NCBI RefSeq assembly: GCF_005221385.1 | Contig: NZ_CP039903.1 | Coordinates: 2,108,001 to 2,172,000, forward strand | Source: Agrobacterium tumefaciens | GTDB lineage: Bacteria; Pseudomonadota; Alphaproteobacteria; Rhizobiales; Rhizobiaceae | DNA: 64,000 nucleotides | Direction: 5' to 3' | Part shown: positions 1 to 9,193 of the stretch, piece after piece | Layout of the letters: every line of letters starts with the position of its first letter | Position numbering within the stretch: position 1 is the stretch's first letter | The notes under the pieces: generated by a model | Databases searched by the model: none | The model's input: only the letters and a program-made list of their open reading frames with translations | Told to the model about the DNA's origin: nothing | Program-made: the position numbers and the translations under genes

Positions 1-66
1 TTCCGGCCCGCGGCCATCGGCGGGATTAGGATTGACATCCGCGAATGTGTAAAGACCGAGTTCCAT
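1..66 (-). CDS. LLM-class flavin-dependent oxidoreductase, N-terminal fragment
   Basis: Only the first 22 codons are inside the window, starting at an ATG on the minus strand and running off the left edge. The translation begins MELGLYTFADVNPNP, which resembles the start of bacterial luciferase-like (LLM-class) flavin monooxygenases: an early beta strand leading into the TIM barrel. It is divergent from bdhA, so the 233 bases between them should hold both promoters. The family assignment rests on a very short N-terminus and is from memory of rhizobial homologues. Confidence 0.55.
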   Translation of the reverse strand, partial: MELGLYTFADVNPNPADGRGPE

Positions 67-299
67 AAACGATACCTCTGTTTGCTTGCCACAGAGATAG
101 GCACGGACAGCCCCCCCAGACAAACGCAAAATCTGGAAGCTTAGCTTCGAAAAAATGGATAGGCGCAGCCGGATTCACCACCGCGCCAGCCTTCCCTGAA
201 ATGCCCCCCGAAATCGCGCCCCAAATGACGATTGCCAGCCCGCCCCCTTTGGGCATAACCTGCTTAAACATGTGCGAAGTAATGCAAAAAGGGGAAAGC

Positions 300-1076
300 A
301 TGCATCGGACAGTTATCGTGACAGGCTCCACAAGCGGTATCGGCCTTGGCATCGCCCAGCGGTTTGCAAGGGAAGGCGCCAATCTCGTACTGAACGGTTT
401 CGGCGACGAGGACGAGATCGAAAAACTTCGACTTTTGCTGGAAGCCGAAAGCGGCGGGCGCGTGCTTTATCACCCGGCGGATATGACGAAACCGGACGAG
501 ATCGCCGACCTCATCAATTCCTCCCATGAAAAGCTCGGCTCGGTGGATGTGCTCATCAACAATGCCGGTATCCAGCACATCGCGCCCATCGAGGACTTCC
601 CGACAGAAAAATGGGACTGGATCATCGCCATCAATCTGACCAGTTCCTTCCATACCATGCGCGCCGCGATACCGCTGATGAAGAAGGCCGGCAAAGGCCG
701 CATCATCAACATTTCCTCGGCCCATGGTCTCGTCGCCTCGCCGTTCAAATCGGCCTATGTGGCGGCCAAACATGGCATCATGGGCCTGACGAAGACGGCG
801 GCGCTGGAACTTGCGCAGACCGGCGTCACCGTCAACGCCATTTGTCCCGGTTACGTTCTGACACCGCTGGTCGAAAAGCAGATACCGGAAATGGCCAAGG
901 TGCGCGGCATCAGCGAAGAGGCGGTGAAGAACGACGTGATGCTGGAATTGCAGGCGACCAAGCAATTCGTCACCGTCGATGACGTGGCGGCGGCGGCCCT
1001 GTTTCTGGCAAGCGACGCCGCAAGCAATATCACCGGCACGCATATTTCCGTGGATGGCGGCTGGACGGCGCAATAA
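300..1076 (+). CDS. bdhA: D-3-hydroxybutyrate dehydrogenase (SDR family)
   Basis: A 258-residue classical short-chain dehydrogenase that should interconvert D-3-hydroxybutyrate and acetoacetate with NAD in poly-hydroxybutyrate/ketone-body metabolism. Visible motifs are the nucleotide-binding TGSTSGIG near residues 7-14, NNAG near residue 90, a serine in the ISSAHG stretch, the YVAAK active site (Y..K) and a C-terminal GTHISVDGGWTAQ. The ATG at 300 is chosen because AAAAAGGGGAAAGC precedes it; the frame stays open upstream to 201 but that would add 33 residues with no family counterpart. The length equals the usual BdhA length. It could be a related SDR with another hydroxyacid substrate. Confidence 0.85.
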   Translation: MHRTVIVTGSTSGIGLGIAQRFAREGANLVLNGFGDEDEIEKLRLLLEAESGGRVLYHPADMTKPDEIADLINSSHEKLGSVDVLINNAGIQHIAPIEDFPTEKWDWIIAINLTSSFHTMRAAIPLMKKAGKGRIINISSAHGLVASPFKSAYVAAKHGIMGLTKTAALELAQTGVTVNAICPGYVLTPLVEKQIPEMAKVRGISEEAVKNDVMLELQATKQFVTVDDVAAAALFLASDAASNITGTHISVDGGWTAQ

Positions 1077-1212
1077 TTGCCGGATTTTCTTTCCGTTCTG
1101 GAAACAATGAATTGCCAAAACGGAAATCGATATGCGCGCACGGGCGTGCATAGATGTATCGGGAAAATGACAAGAAACCGGCTCGGCAGCCGGACAAAAA
1201 GCAGGGCATTGC

Positions 1213-2682
1213 ATGAAAGACGCGATCAGCTTCATCCTCAACAGCGAAACCATCTCGCTGAAGGATTTCGGACCGACGGACACGCTTCTCGATTACCTCC
1301 GCATCAGCAAGCGGTTGACCGGGACAAAGGAAGGCTGTGCGGAAGGCGACTGCGGTGCCTGCACGGTGCTGGTCGGGCGGCTGCTCGATGGTTCGCTGCG
1401 TTATGAAAGCGTCAATGCGTGTATCCGCTTTTTGGGCTCGCAGCACGGCACTCATATCGTCACGGTGGAGCATCTGGCCGCGCGCGACGGCACGCTTCAT
1501 CCCGTGCAGCAAGCCATGGTGGATTTCCACGGTTCGCAATGCGGGTTCTGCACGCCGGGTTTCATCATGTCGCTTTATGGCCTCTGGCTATCAAGCGAAA
1601 AACCCGGCCGCGCCGATATCGAAAAGGCGCTGCAAGGCAATCTCTGTCGATGCACGGGCTACGAGCCGATTGTGAAGGCCGCCGAAAAAATCGCCGCGGC
1701 CCGCCCGAGTGCGCTCTTCGACCCGCTGCAACGTGACCGCACCGACATCATGGCAAGGCTCTGGGCGATCCGCGAAAACGAGACGATCACGGTCACCAGC
1801 GGTGAGGATCGCACCATCATTCCGGCGACGCTTTCCGATTTGACCGAGATTTACGCCGCTGAACCAAAGGCCACCATCGTCGCCGGCTCCACCGATGTCG
1901 GCCTGTGGGTGACGAAACAGATGCGGACGCTGAACCCCGTCATCTTCATCAACAATCTCGGCGATTTGCAGGCGATTACGATGGATGAGGAGGGCGTGAC
2001 ACTGGGTGCCGGCGTCACCTACAGCCAGGCCTTCAAGACCGTTGCGACGCATTTCCCGCCGCTTGCACAGTTGTTTAACCGCCTCGGCGGCGAACAGGTC
2101 CGCAATATGGGCACCATCGGCGGCAACATCGCCAACGGCTCGCCCATCGGCGACACGCCGCCGGCGCTGATTGCGCTTGGCGCGACGCTGACCCTGCGCT
2201 CGTCTTCCGGCGGCCGCAGCCTGCCGCTGGAAAGCTATTTCATCGACTACGGCAAACAGGACCGGCTGAGCGGCGAATTCGTCGAAAAGCTCTTCATCCC
2301 GTTCCAGAAGCCGGAAAGCCATTACGCCGTCTACAAGATTTCCAAGCGGCGCGACGAGGATATTTCCGCGCTCTGCGCCGCTTTCAATCTGACGCTTGAT
2401 GCCGATGGCGCGGTGGAAGACATCCGCATCGCCTTCGGCGGTATGGCCGGCACGCCGAAACGGGCCGCGCATCTGGAGGCCGCACTTCTTGGCAAAGAGT
2501 GGTCGCAGGATACCATCGATGCGGCGCGCGATGCGCTGGATGAGGATTTCACACCGCTGACCGACTGGCGCGCCACCGCCGAATATCGGCAGCTGACGGC
2601 CAAAAACCTGCTGACGCGGTTTTTCCTCGAGACTTCGGGGCAAAAGCAGGAACTTGTACGTTTTGCACTGGAGGAGGCTTGA
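1213..2682 (+). CDS. xdhA: Xanthine dehydrogenase small subunit (2Fe-2S and FAD domains)
   Basis: A 489-residue iron-sulfur/flavin subunit of xanthine dehydrogenase, which passes electrons from the molybdenum centre to NAD. Residues 1-85 form a plant-type ferredoxin domain with the CAEGDCGACT cluster motif; a second 2Fe-2S domain follows with CGFCTPG (about residue 115) and LCRCTGY (about residue 148). From about residue 190 on is the FAD-binding domain with IVAGSTDVG and NMGTIGGNIANGSPIGD. Only 3 bases separate it from xdhB, so the two are surely co-transcribed and probably translationally coupled. It starts the conversion of hypoxanthine/xanthine to urate that the nearby puuD and uraH/uraD/puuE genes continue. 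Confidence 0.95.
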   Translation: MKDAISFILNSETISLKDFGPTDTLLDYLRISKRLTGTKEGCAEGDCGACTVLVGRLLDGSLRYESVNACIRFLGSQHGTHIVTVEHLAARDGTLHPVQQAMVDFHGSQCGFCTPGFIMSLYGLWLSSEKPGRADIEKALQGNLCRCTGYEPIVKAAEKIAAARPSALFDPLQRDRTDIMARLWAIRENETITVTSGEDRTIIPATLSDLTEIYAAEPKATIVAGSTDVGLWVTKQMRTLNPVIFINNLGDLQAITMDEEGVTLGAGVTYSQAFKTVATHFPPLAQLFNRLGGEQVRNMGTIGGNIANGSPIGDTPPALIALGATLTLRSSSGGRSLPLESYFIDYGKQDRLSGEFVEKLFIPFQKPESHYAVYKISKRRDEDISALCAAFNLTLDADGAVEDIRIAFGGMAGTPKRAAHLEAALLGKEWSQDTIDAARDALDEDFTPLTDWRATAEYRQLTAKNLLTRFFLETSGQKQELVRFALEEA

Positions 2683-2685
2683 ACC

Positions 2686-5025
2686 ATGGACACCACAAGC
2701 TTCGACAAGACCAAGACCGAAATCGACGGCCCCATCCACACGTCGCTCCGGCACGACTCCGCCCATAAGCATGTGACGGGCAGCGCCGAATATATCGACG
2801 ATATCCCTGAGCCCGCCGGCCTCATCCACGGCGCGCTCGGCCTTTCCGACCGGGCGCATGCCGAAATCGTCTCGATGGACCTTTCCGAAGTCGAGGCCAC
2901 ACCGGGCGTCCTGTGGGTCATGACCGGCAAGGACGTGCCCGGCGAAAACGATATCTCGTCAGGCGGTCGCCACGATGAACCTTTACTGGCCGAGACAAAG
3001 GTCGAATTCCACGGCCAGCCGATCTTCGCGGTTTTTGCCGAAACACGCGATATCGCCAGAAAGGCGGCCCGCAAGGCAAAGATCACCTATAAGGATCTGC
3101 CGCATTTCACCGATATCGATACGGCGATTGAAAATGGCGGCGCGCTTGTCATCGATCCGATGACGCTGAAACGCGGCGATGCCAAGATCGAAATGGATGT
3201 CGCGCCGCGCCGCCTCACCGGCACGATGCGTATCGGCGGGCAGGAACATTTTTATCTCGAAAGCCACATCGCCATGGCCGTGCCGGGCGAGGATGACGAG
3301 GTAACGCTGTGGAGCTCCACCCAGCATCCGAGCGAAATCCAGCATATCGTCAGCCACATCCTGCAGGTGCCGTCCAACGCCGTCACGGTGCAGGTGCGCC
3401 GCATGGGCGGCGGCTTCGGTGGCAAGGAAACGCAGGGCAACCAGTTCGCAGCCCTTTGCGCCATCGCCGCCAAGAAGCTGAACCGAGCCGTGAAAATCCG
3501 CCCGGACCGCGACGAGGACATGACGGCCACCGGCAAACGCCACGATTTTCGCGTCGATTACGAACTGGGTTTCGATGAGGAAGGCCGCATCCATGCTGTC
3601 GACGCCACCTATGCCGCCCGCTGCGGCTTTTCCTCCGACCTGTCCGGCCCGGTCACGGATCGTGCGCTGTTCCACGCCGATTCCAGCTATTTCTACCCGC
3701 ATGTGCACCTCACCTCGCGGCCTCTGAAAACCCACACCGTCTCCAACACCGCCTTTCGCGGTTTCGGCGGCCCGCAGGGCATGCTGGGCGCGGAACGTTT
3801 CATCGAGGAAATCGCCTATGCGGTGGGCAAGGACCCGCTCGATATCCGCAAGCTGAATTTCTACGGCGAAACCGGCTCCGGCCGCACCACGACGCCCTAT
3901 CACCAGGAGGTCGAGGACAATATCATCGCCCGCATCGTCGAGGAGCTGGAAACCTCCAGCGACTATCGCGCGCGGCGAGAGGCGATCGTCGAGTTCAACA
4001 AAACGAGCCCGATCATCCGCAAGGGCATCGCGCTCACGCCTGTCAAATTCGGCATTTCCTTCACCATGACCGCCTTCAATCAGGCCGGCGCGCTGGTGCA
4101 TATCTATAATGACGGCTCCATCCACCTGAACCATGGCGGCACCGAAATGGGCCAGGGCCTTTATACCAAGGTGGCGCAGGTGGTGGCTGATGCCTTCCAG
4201 GTGGATATCGGCCGGGTGAAGATCACAGCCACGACGACGGGCAAGGTGCCGAACACGTCAGCTACTGCAGCCTCCTCCGGCACCGACCTTAACGGCATGG
4301 CCGCCTATGACGCGGCCCGTCAAATCCGTGAAAGGCTCGTCAAATTCGCCGCCGAGAACTGGAACGTGCCGGAAGAAGAGGTCGCCTTCCTGCCGAACCG
4401 GGTGCGCATCGGCCTTGAGGAAATCGCCTTCAATGATTTCATCAAAAAGGCCTATTTCGCCCGCGTGCAGCTTTCCGCCGCCGGTTTTTACAAGACGCCG
4501 AAAATCCACTGGGACCGCGCCGCCGGCCGCGGCACGCCGTTTTATTACTTCGCCTATGGCGCGGCCTGCTCGGAAGTGTCGATCGATACGCTGACCGGCG
4601 AATACCTGATGGAACGCACCGATATCCTCCACGATGTCGGCAAATCGCTGAACCCCGCCATCGATATCGGCCAGATCGAGGGCGCCTTCGTGCAGGGCAT
4701 GGGCTGGCTGACCACGGAGGAATTGTGGTGGGACGGCAAGGGGCGGCTGCGCACCCATGCGCCTTCCACCTACAAGATCCCGCTCGCCTCCGACCGGCCG
4801 AAGAGCTTTAACGTCAGGCTGGCGGAATGGGCGGAAAATGCCGAACCCACCATCGGCCGCTCCAAGGCCGTGGGCGAACCGCCCTTCATGCTGGCGATCT
4901 CGGTTCTCGAAGCCCTCTCCATGGCCGTCGCCTCCGTCGCCGATTACAAGGTCTGCCCGCGCCTCGATGCGCCGGCAACGCCCGAGCGGGTGCTGATGGC
5001 GGTGGAACGGCTGAAGAAGGTGTGA
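2686..5025 (+). CDS. xdhB: Xanthine dehydrogenase large molybdopterin-binding subunit
   Basis: A 779-residue molybdopterin subunit carrying the hydroxylation site for xanthine. It shows the characteristic RRMGGGFGGKETQ (about residue 236), FRGFGGPQG (about residue 357), MGQGLYTK and the C-terminal AVGEPPFML whose glutamate is the catalytic base in this family. The length is normal. A GGAGG lies at the very end of xdhA, 12 bases before the ATG. After the stop a GC-rich palindromic repeat separates it from xdhC, the insertion factor that supplies sulfurated Moco to this subunit. Confidence 0.95.
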   Translation: MDTTSFDKTKTEIDGPIHTSLRHDSAHKHVTGSAEYIDDIPEPAGLIHGALGLSDRAHAEIVSMDLSEVEATPGVLWVMTGKDVPGENDISSGGRHDEPLLAETKVEFHGQPIFAVFAETRDIARKAARKAKITYKDLPHFTDIDTAIENGGALVIDPMTLKRGDAKIEMDVAPRRLTGTMRIGGQEHFYLESHIAMAVPGEDDEVTLWSSTQHPSEIQHIVSHILQVPSNAVTVQVRRMGGGFGGKETQGNQFAALCAIAAKKLNRAVKIRPDRDEDMTATGKRHDFRVDYELGFDEEGRIHAVDATYAARCGFSSDLSGPVTDRALFHADSSYFYPHVHLTSRPLKTHTVSNTAFRGFGGPQGMLGAERFIEEIAYAVGKDPLDIRKLNFYGETGSGRTTTPYHQEVEDNIIARIVEELETSSDYRARREAIVEFNKTSPIIRKGIALTPVKFGISFTMTAFNQAGALVHIYNDGSIHLNHGGTEMGQGLYTKVAQVVADAFQVDIGRVKITATTTGKVPNTSATAASSGTDLNGMAAYDAARQIRERLVKFAAENWNVPEEEVAFLPNRVRIGLEEIAFNDFIKKAYFARVQLSAAGFYKTPKIHWDRAAGRGTPFYYFAYGAACSEVSIDTLTGEYLMERTDILHDVGKSLNPAIDIGQIEGAFVQGMGWLTTEELWWDGKGRLRTHAPSTYKIPLASDRPKSFNVRLAEWAENAEPTIGRSKAVGEPPFMLAISVLEALSMAVASVADYKVCPRLDAPATPERVLMAVERLKKV

Positions 5026-5050
5026 GGGAGGACGTACCCATGCGGCCGAG

Positions 5051-5123
5051 CCCCCTCATCCGTCCCTTCGGGCCACCTTCTCCCCGGCGGGGAGAAGGTG
5101 GCGCGCAGCGCCGGATAAGGGGG
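5051..5123. repeat. RIME-like intergenic palindrome between xdhB and xdhC
   Basis: A 73-base imperfect palindrome: outer arms CCCCCTCATCCG and CGGATAAGGGGG around a central CCTTCTCCCCGGCGGGGAGAAGG dyad. The same building blocks (CTCATCCG, CCCTTCGGGCCACCTTCTCCCC) recur at 10577-10698 and 28521-28642, so this is a short member of a dispersed family. It resembles the Rhizobium intergenic mosaic elements (RIME) from memory. It sits inside an operon and keeps the xdhC frame open: an ATG at 5040 would translate it as an N-terminal extension of XdhC. Confidence 0.8.
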
Positions 5124-5132
5124 CCAGCCCCA

Positions 5133-5987
5133 ATGCCTGACACTTCCTTATCCACTTTCCTCGCCCGCTCTCCCGCAACGATCCTCGTGGAAATCGAGGC
5201 CGTGAAAGGCTCATCCCCGCGCGAAGCCGGCACCTTCATGCTGGTCTCAGAGGCTGACTTGTGGGAAACCATCGGCGGCGGGCAGTTCGAATATATGGCC
5301 ATAGACCACGCCCGCGCCATGCTGCGGAGCGGCGTTGCCGAAGACCGGATGGATATCCCGCTCGGCCCGGAAATCGGCCAATGCTGCGGCGGCCGCACCC
5401 TCATCCGGTTCCGGCTGATAACGGCGGAAATCGCGGCAGCGCTTGAAGCGCGGGTTAAGGGCGAGGCCGAGCAGCAGCCCGCAGTCTTCATTTTCGGGGC
5501 GGGCCATGTCGGCAAGGCGCTGGCCGAGGCCCTGTCGCTTCTGCCTTTGACGCTAACCGTGGTGGAAACCCGTGAAAACGAGCTGCGCGATCTTTCTCCC
5601 GGCGTCGCATCCGTGCTGACCCCGATGCCGGAGGCTCTCGTCGCGGAAATTCCCGCAAACGGTGCGGCCATCATCGTCACCCACGATCACGCACTGGATT
5701 TCCTGATTGCGAAGGAAGCGCTTGCCCGCGACGATCTCGCTTATGTCGGCATGATCGGTTCCAAGACCAAACGCGCCACCTTCGCCCATTGGCTGGAACG
5801 GGAAGGAGAGCCCCCTTCCCGGCTTCAAAAACTCATCCTGCCCATCGGCGGCACAAGCGTGAGGGACAAGCGCCCCGCCGTCATAGCGGCCCTTGTGGCA
5901 GCCGAGTTGCTGCAAGCATTTTCCGCTGCCGAAATCCGTCGCAACGAAAATCGACACGCCCATCCTCAAGACCAAGATCACGCTTGA
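5133..5987 (+). CDS. xdhC: Xanthine dehydrogenase accessory protein (Moco insertion/sulfuration chaperone)
   Basis: A 284-residue XdhC/CoxI-family protein that binds molybdenum cofactor and delivers it to XdhB. The N-terminal domain has VEIEAVKGSSPREAGT, ETIGGGQFEY and a QCCGG motif (conserved cysteines, about residue 88); the C-terminal half is a Rossmann domain with FIFGAGHVGKAL (about residue 119) and a late GMIGSKTKRA. The start at 5133 is preferred because homologues begin with this kind of sequence; the in-frame ATG at 5040 would add 31 residues translated from the RIME-like repeat. No strong Shine-Dalgarno precedes 5133, so the true start deserves checking. Confidence 0.9.
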   Translation: MPDTSLSTFLARSPATILVEIEAVKGSSPREAGTFMLVSEADLWETIGGGQFEYMAIDHARAMLRSGVAEDRMDIPLGPEIGQCCGGRTLIRFRLITAEIAAALEARVKGEAEQQPAVFIFGAGHVGKALAEALSLLPLTLTVVETRENELRDLSPGVASVLTPMPEALVAEIPANGAAIIVTHDHALDFLIAKEALARDDLAYVGMIGSKTKRATFAHWLEREGEPPSRLQKLILPIGGTSVRDKRPAVIAALVAAELLQAFSAAEIRRNENRHAHPQDQDHA

Positions 5988-6108
5988 GCCCATCGGGCAG
6001 GCTTTCATCAGCCAGATTGTCCGGCTGAAAGCTCTCAAAGGCAAACTGTTCCGCTGTCCGCAGGCCCGCACGCAGGCGGGACCACGCGCGCAAAAGTGCT
6101 GTGCGCAT
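5881..6108 (-). CDS. Small DUF1127-like protein
   Basis: A 75-residue basic protein convergent with xdhC and overlapping its last 107 bases. It begins MRTALLRAWSRLRAG, an amphipathic helix, and continues with LPDGLKRDLGLEDGRVDF, which resembles the 'D.lLrDIGL' segment of DUF1127 proteins. The ATG at 6108 has GGAGACGAAC just upstream, whereas the in-frame ATG at 6120 has none. Small DUF1127 proteins in Agrobacterium act in RNA turnover and phosphate or metabolic responses, but nothing here shows a role. The overlap with xdhC makes this call uncertain. Confidence 0.4.
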   Translation of the reverse strand: MRTALLRAWSRLRAGLRTAEQFAFESFQPDNLADESLPDGLKRDLGLEDGRVDFRCDGFRQRKMLAATRLPQGPL

Positions 6109-6224
6109 GTTCGTCTCCATTCAAAAATGTCAGAAGCTCAGTTGATGAATTGAGCTAAAAATGCTCTGGTTTCAGGAGAAAAACCAATGAAACCTTTGGC
6201 CTTTGGCATAAAGAGAACTTATCC

Positions 6225-7154
6225 ATGAAGATGTCTCGCCAGTTCCCCCTGAATGCCCTGCGCGTCTTCGATGCCGCCGCAAGGCATCTGAGCTTCACCA
6301 AGGCCGGCGAAGAGCTGGGCATGACGCAGACGGCAGTAAGCTATCAGGTGAAGCTGCTGGAGGAGAACATCGGCGAGCCGCTTTTCCTGCGCACGGCACG
6401 GCAGGTATCGCTGACGGAGGTGGGAGAGAAACTGGCGCCCAAGGTTGCCGACGCCTTCAATACGCTGCGGGAGGCCGTCGACAGTGTGCGCGAGACACCC
6501 GACGCCACCCTGACCATACATTCCACGGCCACCTTCGCATCACGCTGGCTGTCGCGACATCTGGGCGCCTTCCAGCTTGAACATCCCTCCATCGCCGTCA
6601 GGCTGGAAACATCGGGCGCCCTGATTGATTTCAACCAGTCGGACTGCGATGTCGCCATTCGCTGGAGCCGGGACGACGGCAAGGGATTGACCTATCATCG
6701 GCTGCTTCGCGGCGTTTATACGCCGATGCTGCATCCCGATCTTGCGCAAAGCATCGATGGTTTGAAGACGCCTGAAGACCTTCTGCGCCTGCGTATCATC
6801 GATCCCGGTGACGTGTGGTGGAGCCAATGGTTCCGGGAAGTCGGTATTGAAAATCCTGATCTGGAGCGTTATCCGCGCAGCCGCCTCAACGTACAGGCTT
6901 TCGAAGCCGCAGCGGCGATCGCCGGTCAGGGTGTGGCCATGCTCACCCCTGAACTCTACGCCGATGAGATCGCGCTTGGCCGTCTTTACCAGCCCTTCGA
7001 GCATCTCAGCAGCGAAGGAAAGAACTACTGGCTCGTCTATCCCGAAAACCGGAGGAACATCCGCAAGATCAAACTGTTTCGCGACTGGATATTGAAGCGG
7101 ATCGAAGAAAGCCGGCCGCCGCAGCCCCATCAATACCCCATGTCAGGCGCGTAA
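6225..7154 (+). CDS. LysR-family transcriptional regulator (GcvA-like)
   Basis: A 309-residue LysR regulator. Residues 6-65 form the winged helix-turn-helix (FPLNALRVFDAAARHLSF, then a helix with GMTQTAVSYQVKLLE), and the rest is a periplasmic-binding-like effector domain. The N-terminus (NALRVFDAAARH) is typical of the GcvA subgroup. Position immediately after xdhABC suggests control of purine-catabolic genes, but it could equally act elsewhere. An in-frame ATG at 6231 is an alternative start. Its 3' end overlaps the convergent small secreted-protein gene by 25 bases. Confidence 0.85.
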   Translation: MKMSRQFPLNALRVFDAAARHLSFTKAGEELGMTQTAVSYQVKLLEENIGEPLFLRTARQVSLTEVGEKLAPKVADAFNTLREAVDSVRETPDATLTIHSTATFASRWLSRHLGAFQLEHPSIAVRLETSGALIDFNQSDCDVAIRWSRDDGKGLTYHRLLRGVYTPMLHPDLAQSIDGLKTPEDLLRLRIIDPGDVWWSQWFREVGIENPDLERYPRSRLNVQAFEAAAAIAGQGVAMLTPELYADEIALGRLYQPFEHLSSEGKNYWLVYPENRRNIRKIKLFRDWILKRIEESRPPQPHQYPMSGA

Positions 7155-7468
7155 AAACAGCGCGGCGTATCCTCGTCCGGAAACAGGCAAAGATGATATT
7201 CGCCGTCCTCCGACCGTCTTGCCTCGCTCTGCGACCAATTAAACGTGTGGCGTCGCGTCACCATGCGATGATCGCCGGGGGCGAGCGAAACCTCATATCC
7301 GTCGGGCGTGACACGAACGCTGCGCGTTGGGATCATCTGGCAGTCGCCGGTTTCGGCATCGCCATTGCAGCAATAGCTTTCATATTTGAACCCCTTGTGG
7401 GATTCATGGGCAAGTGCCGTGGCGGTGAACGCCAGAGATAAGAAAAGGACCGTCAGAACAAGGCGCAT
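7130..7468 (-). CDS. Small secreted cysteine-containing protein
   Basis: A 112-residue protein of unknown function. Residues 1-20 (MRLVLTVLFLSLAFTATALA) are a clear Sec signal peptide with an ALA cleavage site. The mature part contains four cysteines (YCCNGDAETGDC and YHLCLFPDEDTPRCFY), compatible with two disulfides in the periplasm. The ATG at 7468 is chosen because GGAG lies 9 bases upstream; an ATG two codons earlier is only 3 bases from it. I do not recognise a named family. It is convergent with the LysR gene and overlaps its end. Confidence 0.75.
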   Translation of the reverse strand: MRLVLTVLFLSLAFTATALAHESHKGFKYESYCCNGDAETGDCQMIPTRSVRVTPDGYEVSLAPGDHRMVTRRHTFNWSQSEARRSEDGEYHLCLFPDEDTPRCFYAPDMGY

Positions 7469-7930
7469 CGGCATGGTCTCCGTTGAAAACAACGGCGGCT
7501 GCCGGAAGGTCATTGCGTCCCTTCATTCAAATTCCACACATCAACACGCACCCGGACACAACGGCACCGGGAACCGCGACACCTGCCCCTGATCTCCCCC
7601 GCCACAGGGTCCGCAGCACCCGCTTTCGGAATAACCGCCAGCGAAACATGTCATGGAAGCTTTAAAAGCTCCGCAGCCCTATATTTTAGCACATCACCAG
7701 ACTGCTCACGAAATAATAGCTGAGTCGCGTTAGCCAGCTAAGCACAAACTATGCGGCAGCAAACCGTCACCGCAACTTTGCCGGGCCTGTTGTCGCAAAT
7801 ATTCCACCCGATTGATGTTGTGCACACAAGCGAACCGGATTGTGAACAATCGCCTCCCATCCTCTGCTTTTCCCTTCCCTAACGGCCAAATTTCTCGCAA
7901 GGTGCGCTGCACAAGGATCAGGGGAACCGC
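7469..7930 (+). promoter_or_regulatory. Intergenic region upstream of puuD with two dyads
   Basis: No credible gene lies in these 462 bases. Two short inverted repeats sit about 100 bases before puuD: TTGTG-CA-CACAA at 7818-7829 and GATTGT-GA-ACAATC at 7838-7851. Such adjacent dyads could be an operator for the puuD-guaD unit, possibly for a purine-responsive regulator, but no motif known to me matches. This is inference from symmetry only. Confidence 0.35.
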
Positions 7931-9193
7931 ATGTACGAATATGCCATTGCGTGGGAATGGATGGCCTTTGCCGTCCGATGGCTCCACGTCATCACCGCCA
8001 TCGCCTGGATCGGCTCGTCCTTCTATTTCATCGCGCTCGATCTCGGGCTGGTCAAACGGCCGCATCTGCCGCCGGGAGCTTACGGCGAGGAATGGCAGGT
8101 GCATGGCGGCGGCTTTTATCACATCCAGAAATATCTGGTTGCGCCTGCCCAGATGCCCGAGCACCTGACATGGTTCAAATGGGAAAGCTATGTCACCTGG
8201 CTTTCCGGCTTCGCCATGCTCTGCATCGTTTATTACGGCGGCGCGGATCTCTTCCTCATCGATCATTCCGTGCTGGCGCTCACCCAGTTCCAGGCCATCT
8301 GTCTGTCGCTCGCTTCACTGGCCATCGGCTGGCTGTTTTATGATTTCCTCTGCAAATCGCCGCTCGGCAACAATACCTGGGGCCTGATGATCGTGCTTTA
8401 CGTCGCGCTGGTGGCAATGGCATGGGGTTATACGCAGGTCTTCACCGGCCGCGCCGCCTTCCTGCATCTCGGTGCCTTCACCGCCACCATCATGTCGGCG
8501 AATGTGTTCTTCATCATCATCCCGAACCAGAAGATCGTCGTCGCCGACCTGATCGCCGGGCGCACGCCGGACCCGAAATATGGCCGCATCGCCAAGCAGC
8601 GCTCGTTGCACAACAACTACCTGACGCTGCCCGTCATCTTCTTCATGCTGTCGAACCATTATCCGCTGGCCTTTGCCACGCAGTTTAACTGGATCATCGC
8701 CGCACTCGTCTTCCTGATGGGCGTCACCATCCGACACTGGTTCAACACCACCCATGCCCGCAAGGGCAAGCCGACTTGGACCTGGCTGCTGACCGCGCTG
8801 ATCTTCATCGTCATCATGTGGCTTTCCACCGTGCCGAAGGTGCTGACCGGCGAAGAAGAACAGAAGGCCGCCACCCTTTCGCCGATGCAGCAGCAATTCG
8901 TCAGCGACGCCCATTTTTCCAAGGCCCGCGATGTGGTTCAGGGCCGTTGTTCCATGTGCCATGCGGCCGAGCCGGTGTGGGAAGGCGTGCCCTTCACACC
9001 GAAATCGGTGAAGCTCGAAACCGACGAACAGATCGCCGCCCATGCCCGCGAAATCTATTTGCAAGCCGGCCGCAGCCATGCCATGCCTCCCGGCAACATC
9101 ACCGCCATCACCCCGGATGAGCGCAAGGTGCTGACCGCCTGGTATGAAAGTGCGGTTTCCGGGGCCGGAAAAGCCGAAGGAAAGACTGAATGA
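7931..9193 (+). CDS. puuD: Urate hydroxylase PuuD (membrane, cytochrome c fused)
   Basis: A 420-residue integral membrane protein with an N-terminal multi-helix urate-hydroxylase domain and a C-terminal cytochrome c. The N-terminus (WLHVITAIAWIGSSFYFIAL) is the first membrane segment and carries a histidine; about eight hydrophobic segments follow to residue 300. Near residue 340 is the haem-attachment motif CSMCH, with a later methionine (HAMPPGN) as likely axial ligand. PuuD oxidises urate to 5-hydroxyisourate and passes electrons to its own haem, replacing soluble urate oxidase. It overlaps guaD by ATGA and supplies the substrate of UraH encoded at 16.8 kb. Confidence 0.93.
   Translation: MYEYAIAWEWMAFAVRWLHVITAIAWIGSSFYFIALDLGLVKRPHLPPGAYGEEWQVHGGGFYHIQKYLVAPAQMPEHLTWFKWESYVTWLSGFAMLCIVYYGGADLFLIDHSVLALTQFQAICLSLASLAIGWLFYDFLCKSPLGNNTWGLMIVLYVALVAMAWGYTQVFTGRAAFLHLGAFTATIMSANVFFIIIPNQKIVVADLIAGRTPDPKYGRIAKQRSLHNNYLTLPVIFFMLSNHYPLAFATQFNWIIAALVFLMGVTIRHWFNTTHARKGKPTWTWLLTALIFIVIMWLSTVPKVLTGEEEQKAATLSPMQQQFVSDAHFSKARDVVQGRCSMCHAAEPVWEGVPFTPKSVKLETDEQIAAHAREIYLQAGRSHAMPPGNITAITPDERKVLTAWYESAVSGAGKAEGKTE

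Noticed and set aside
264..1283. Minus-strand 339-residue open frame over bdhA
   Set aside because: Shadow frame in GC-rich coding DNA; arginine/alanine-rich with no domain.
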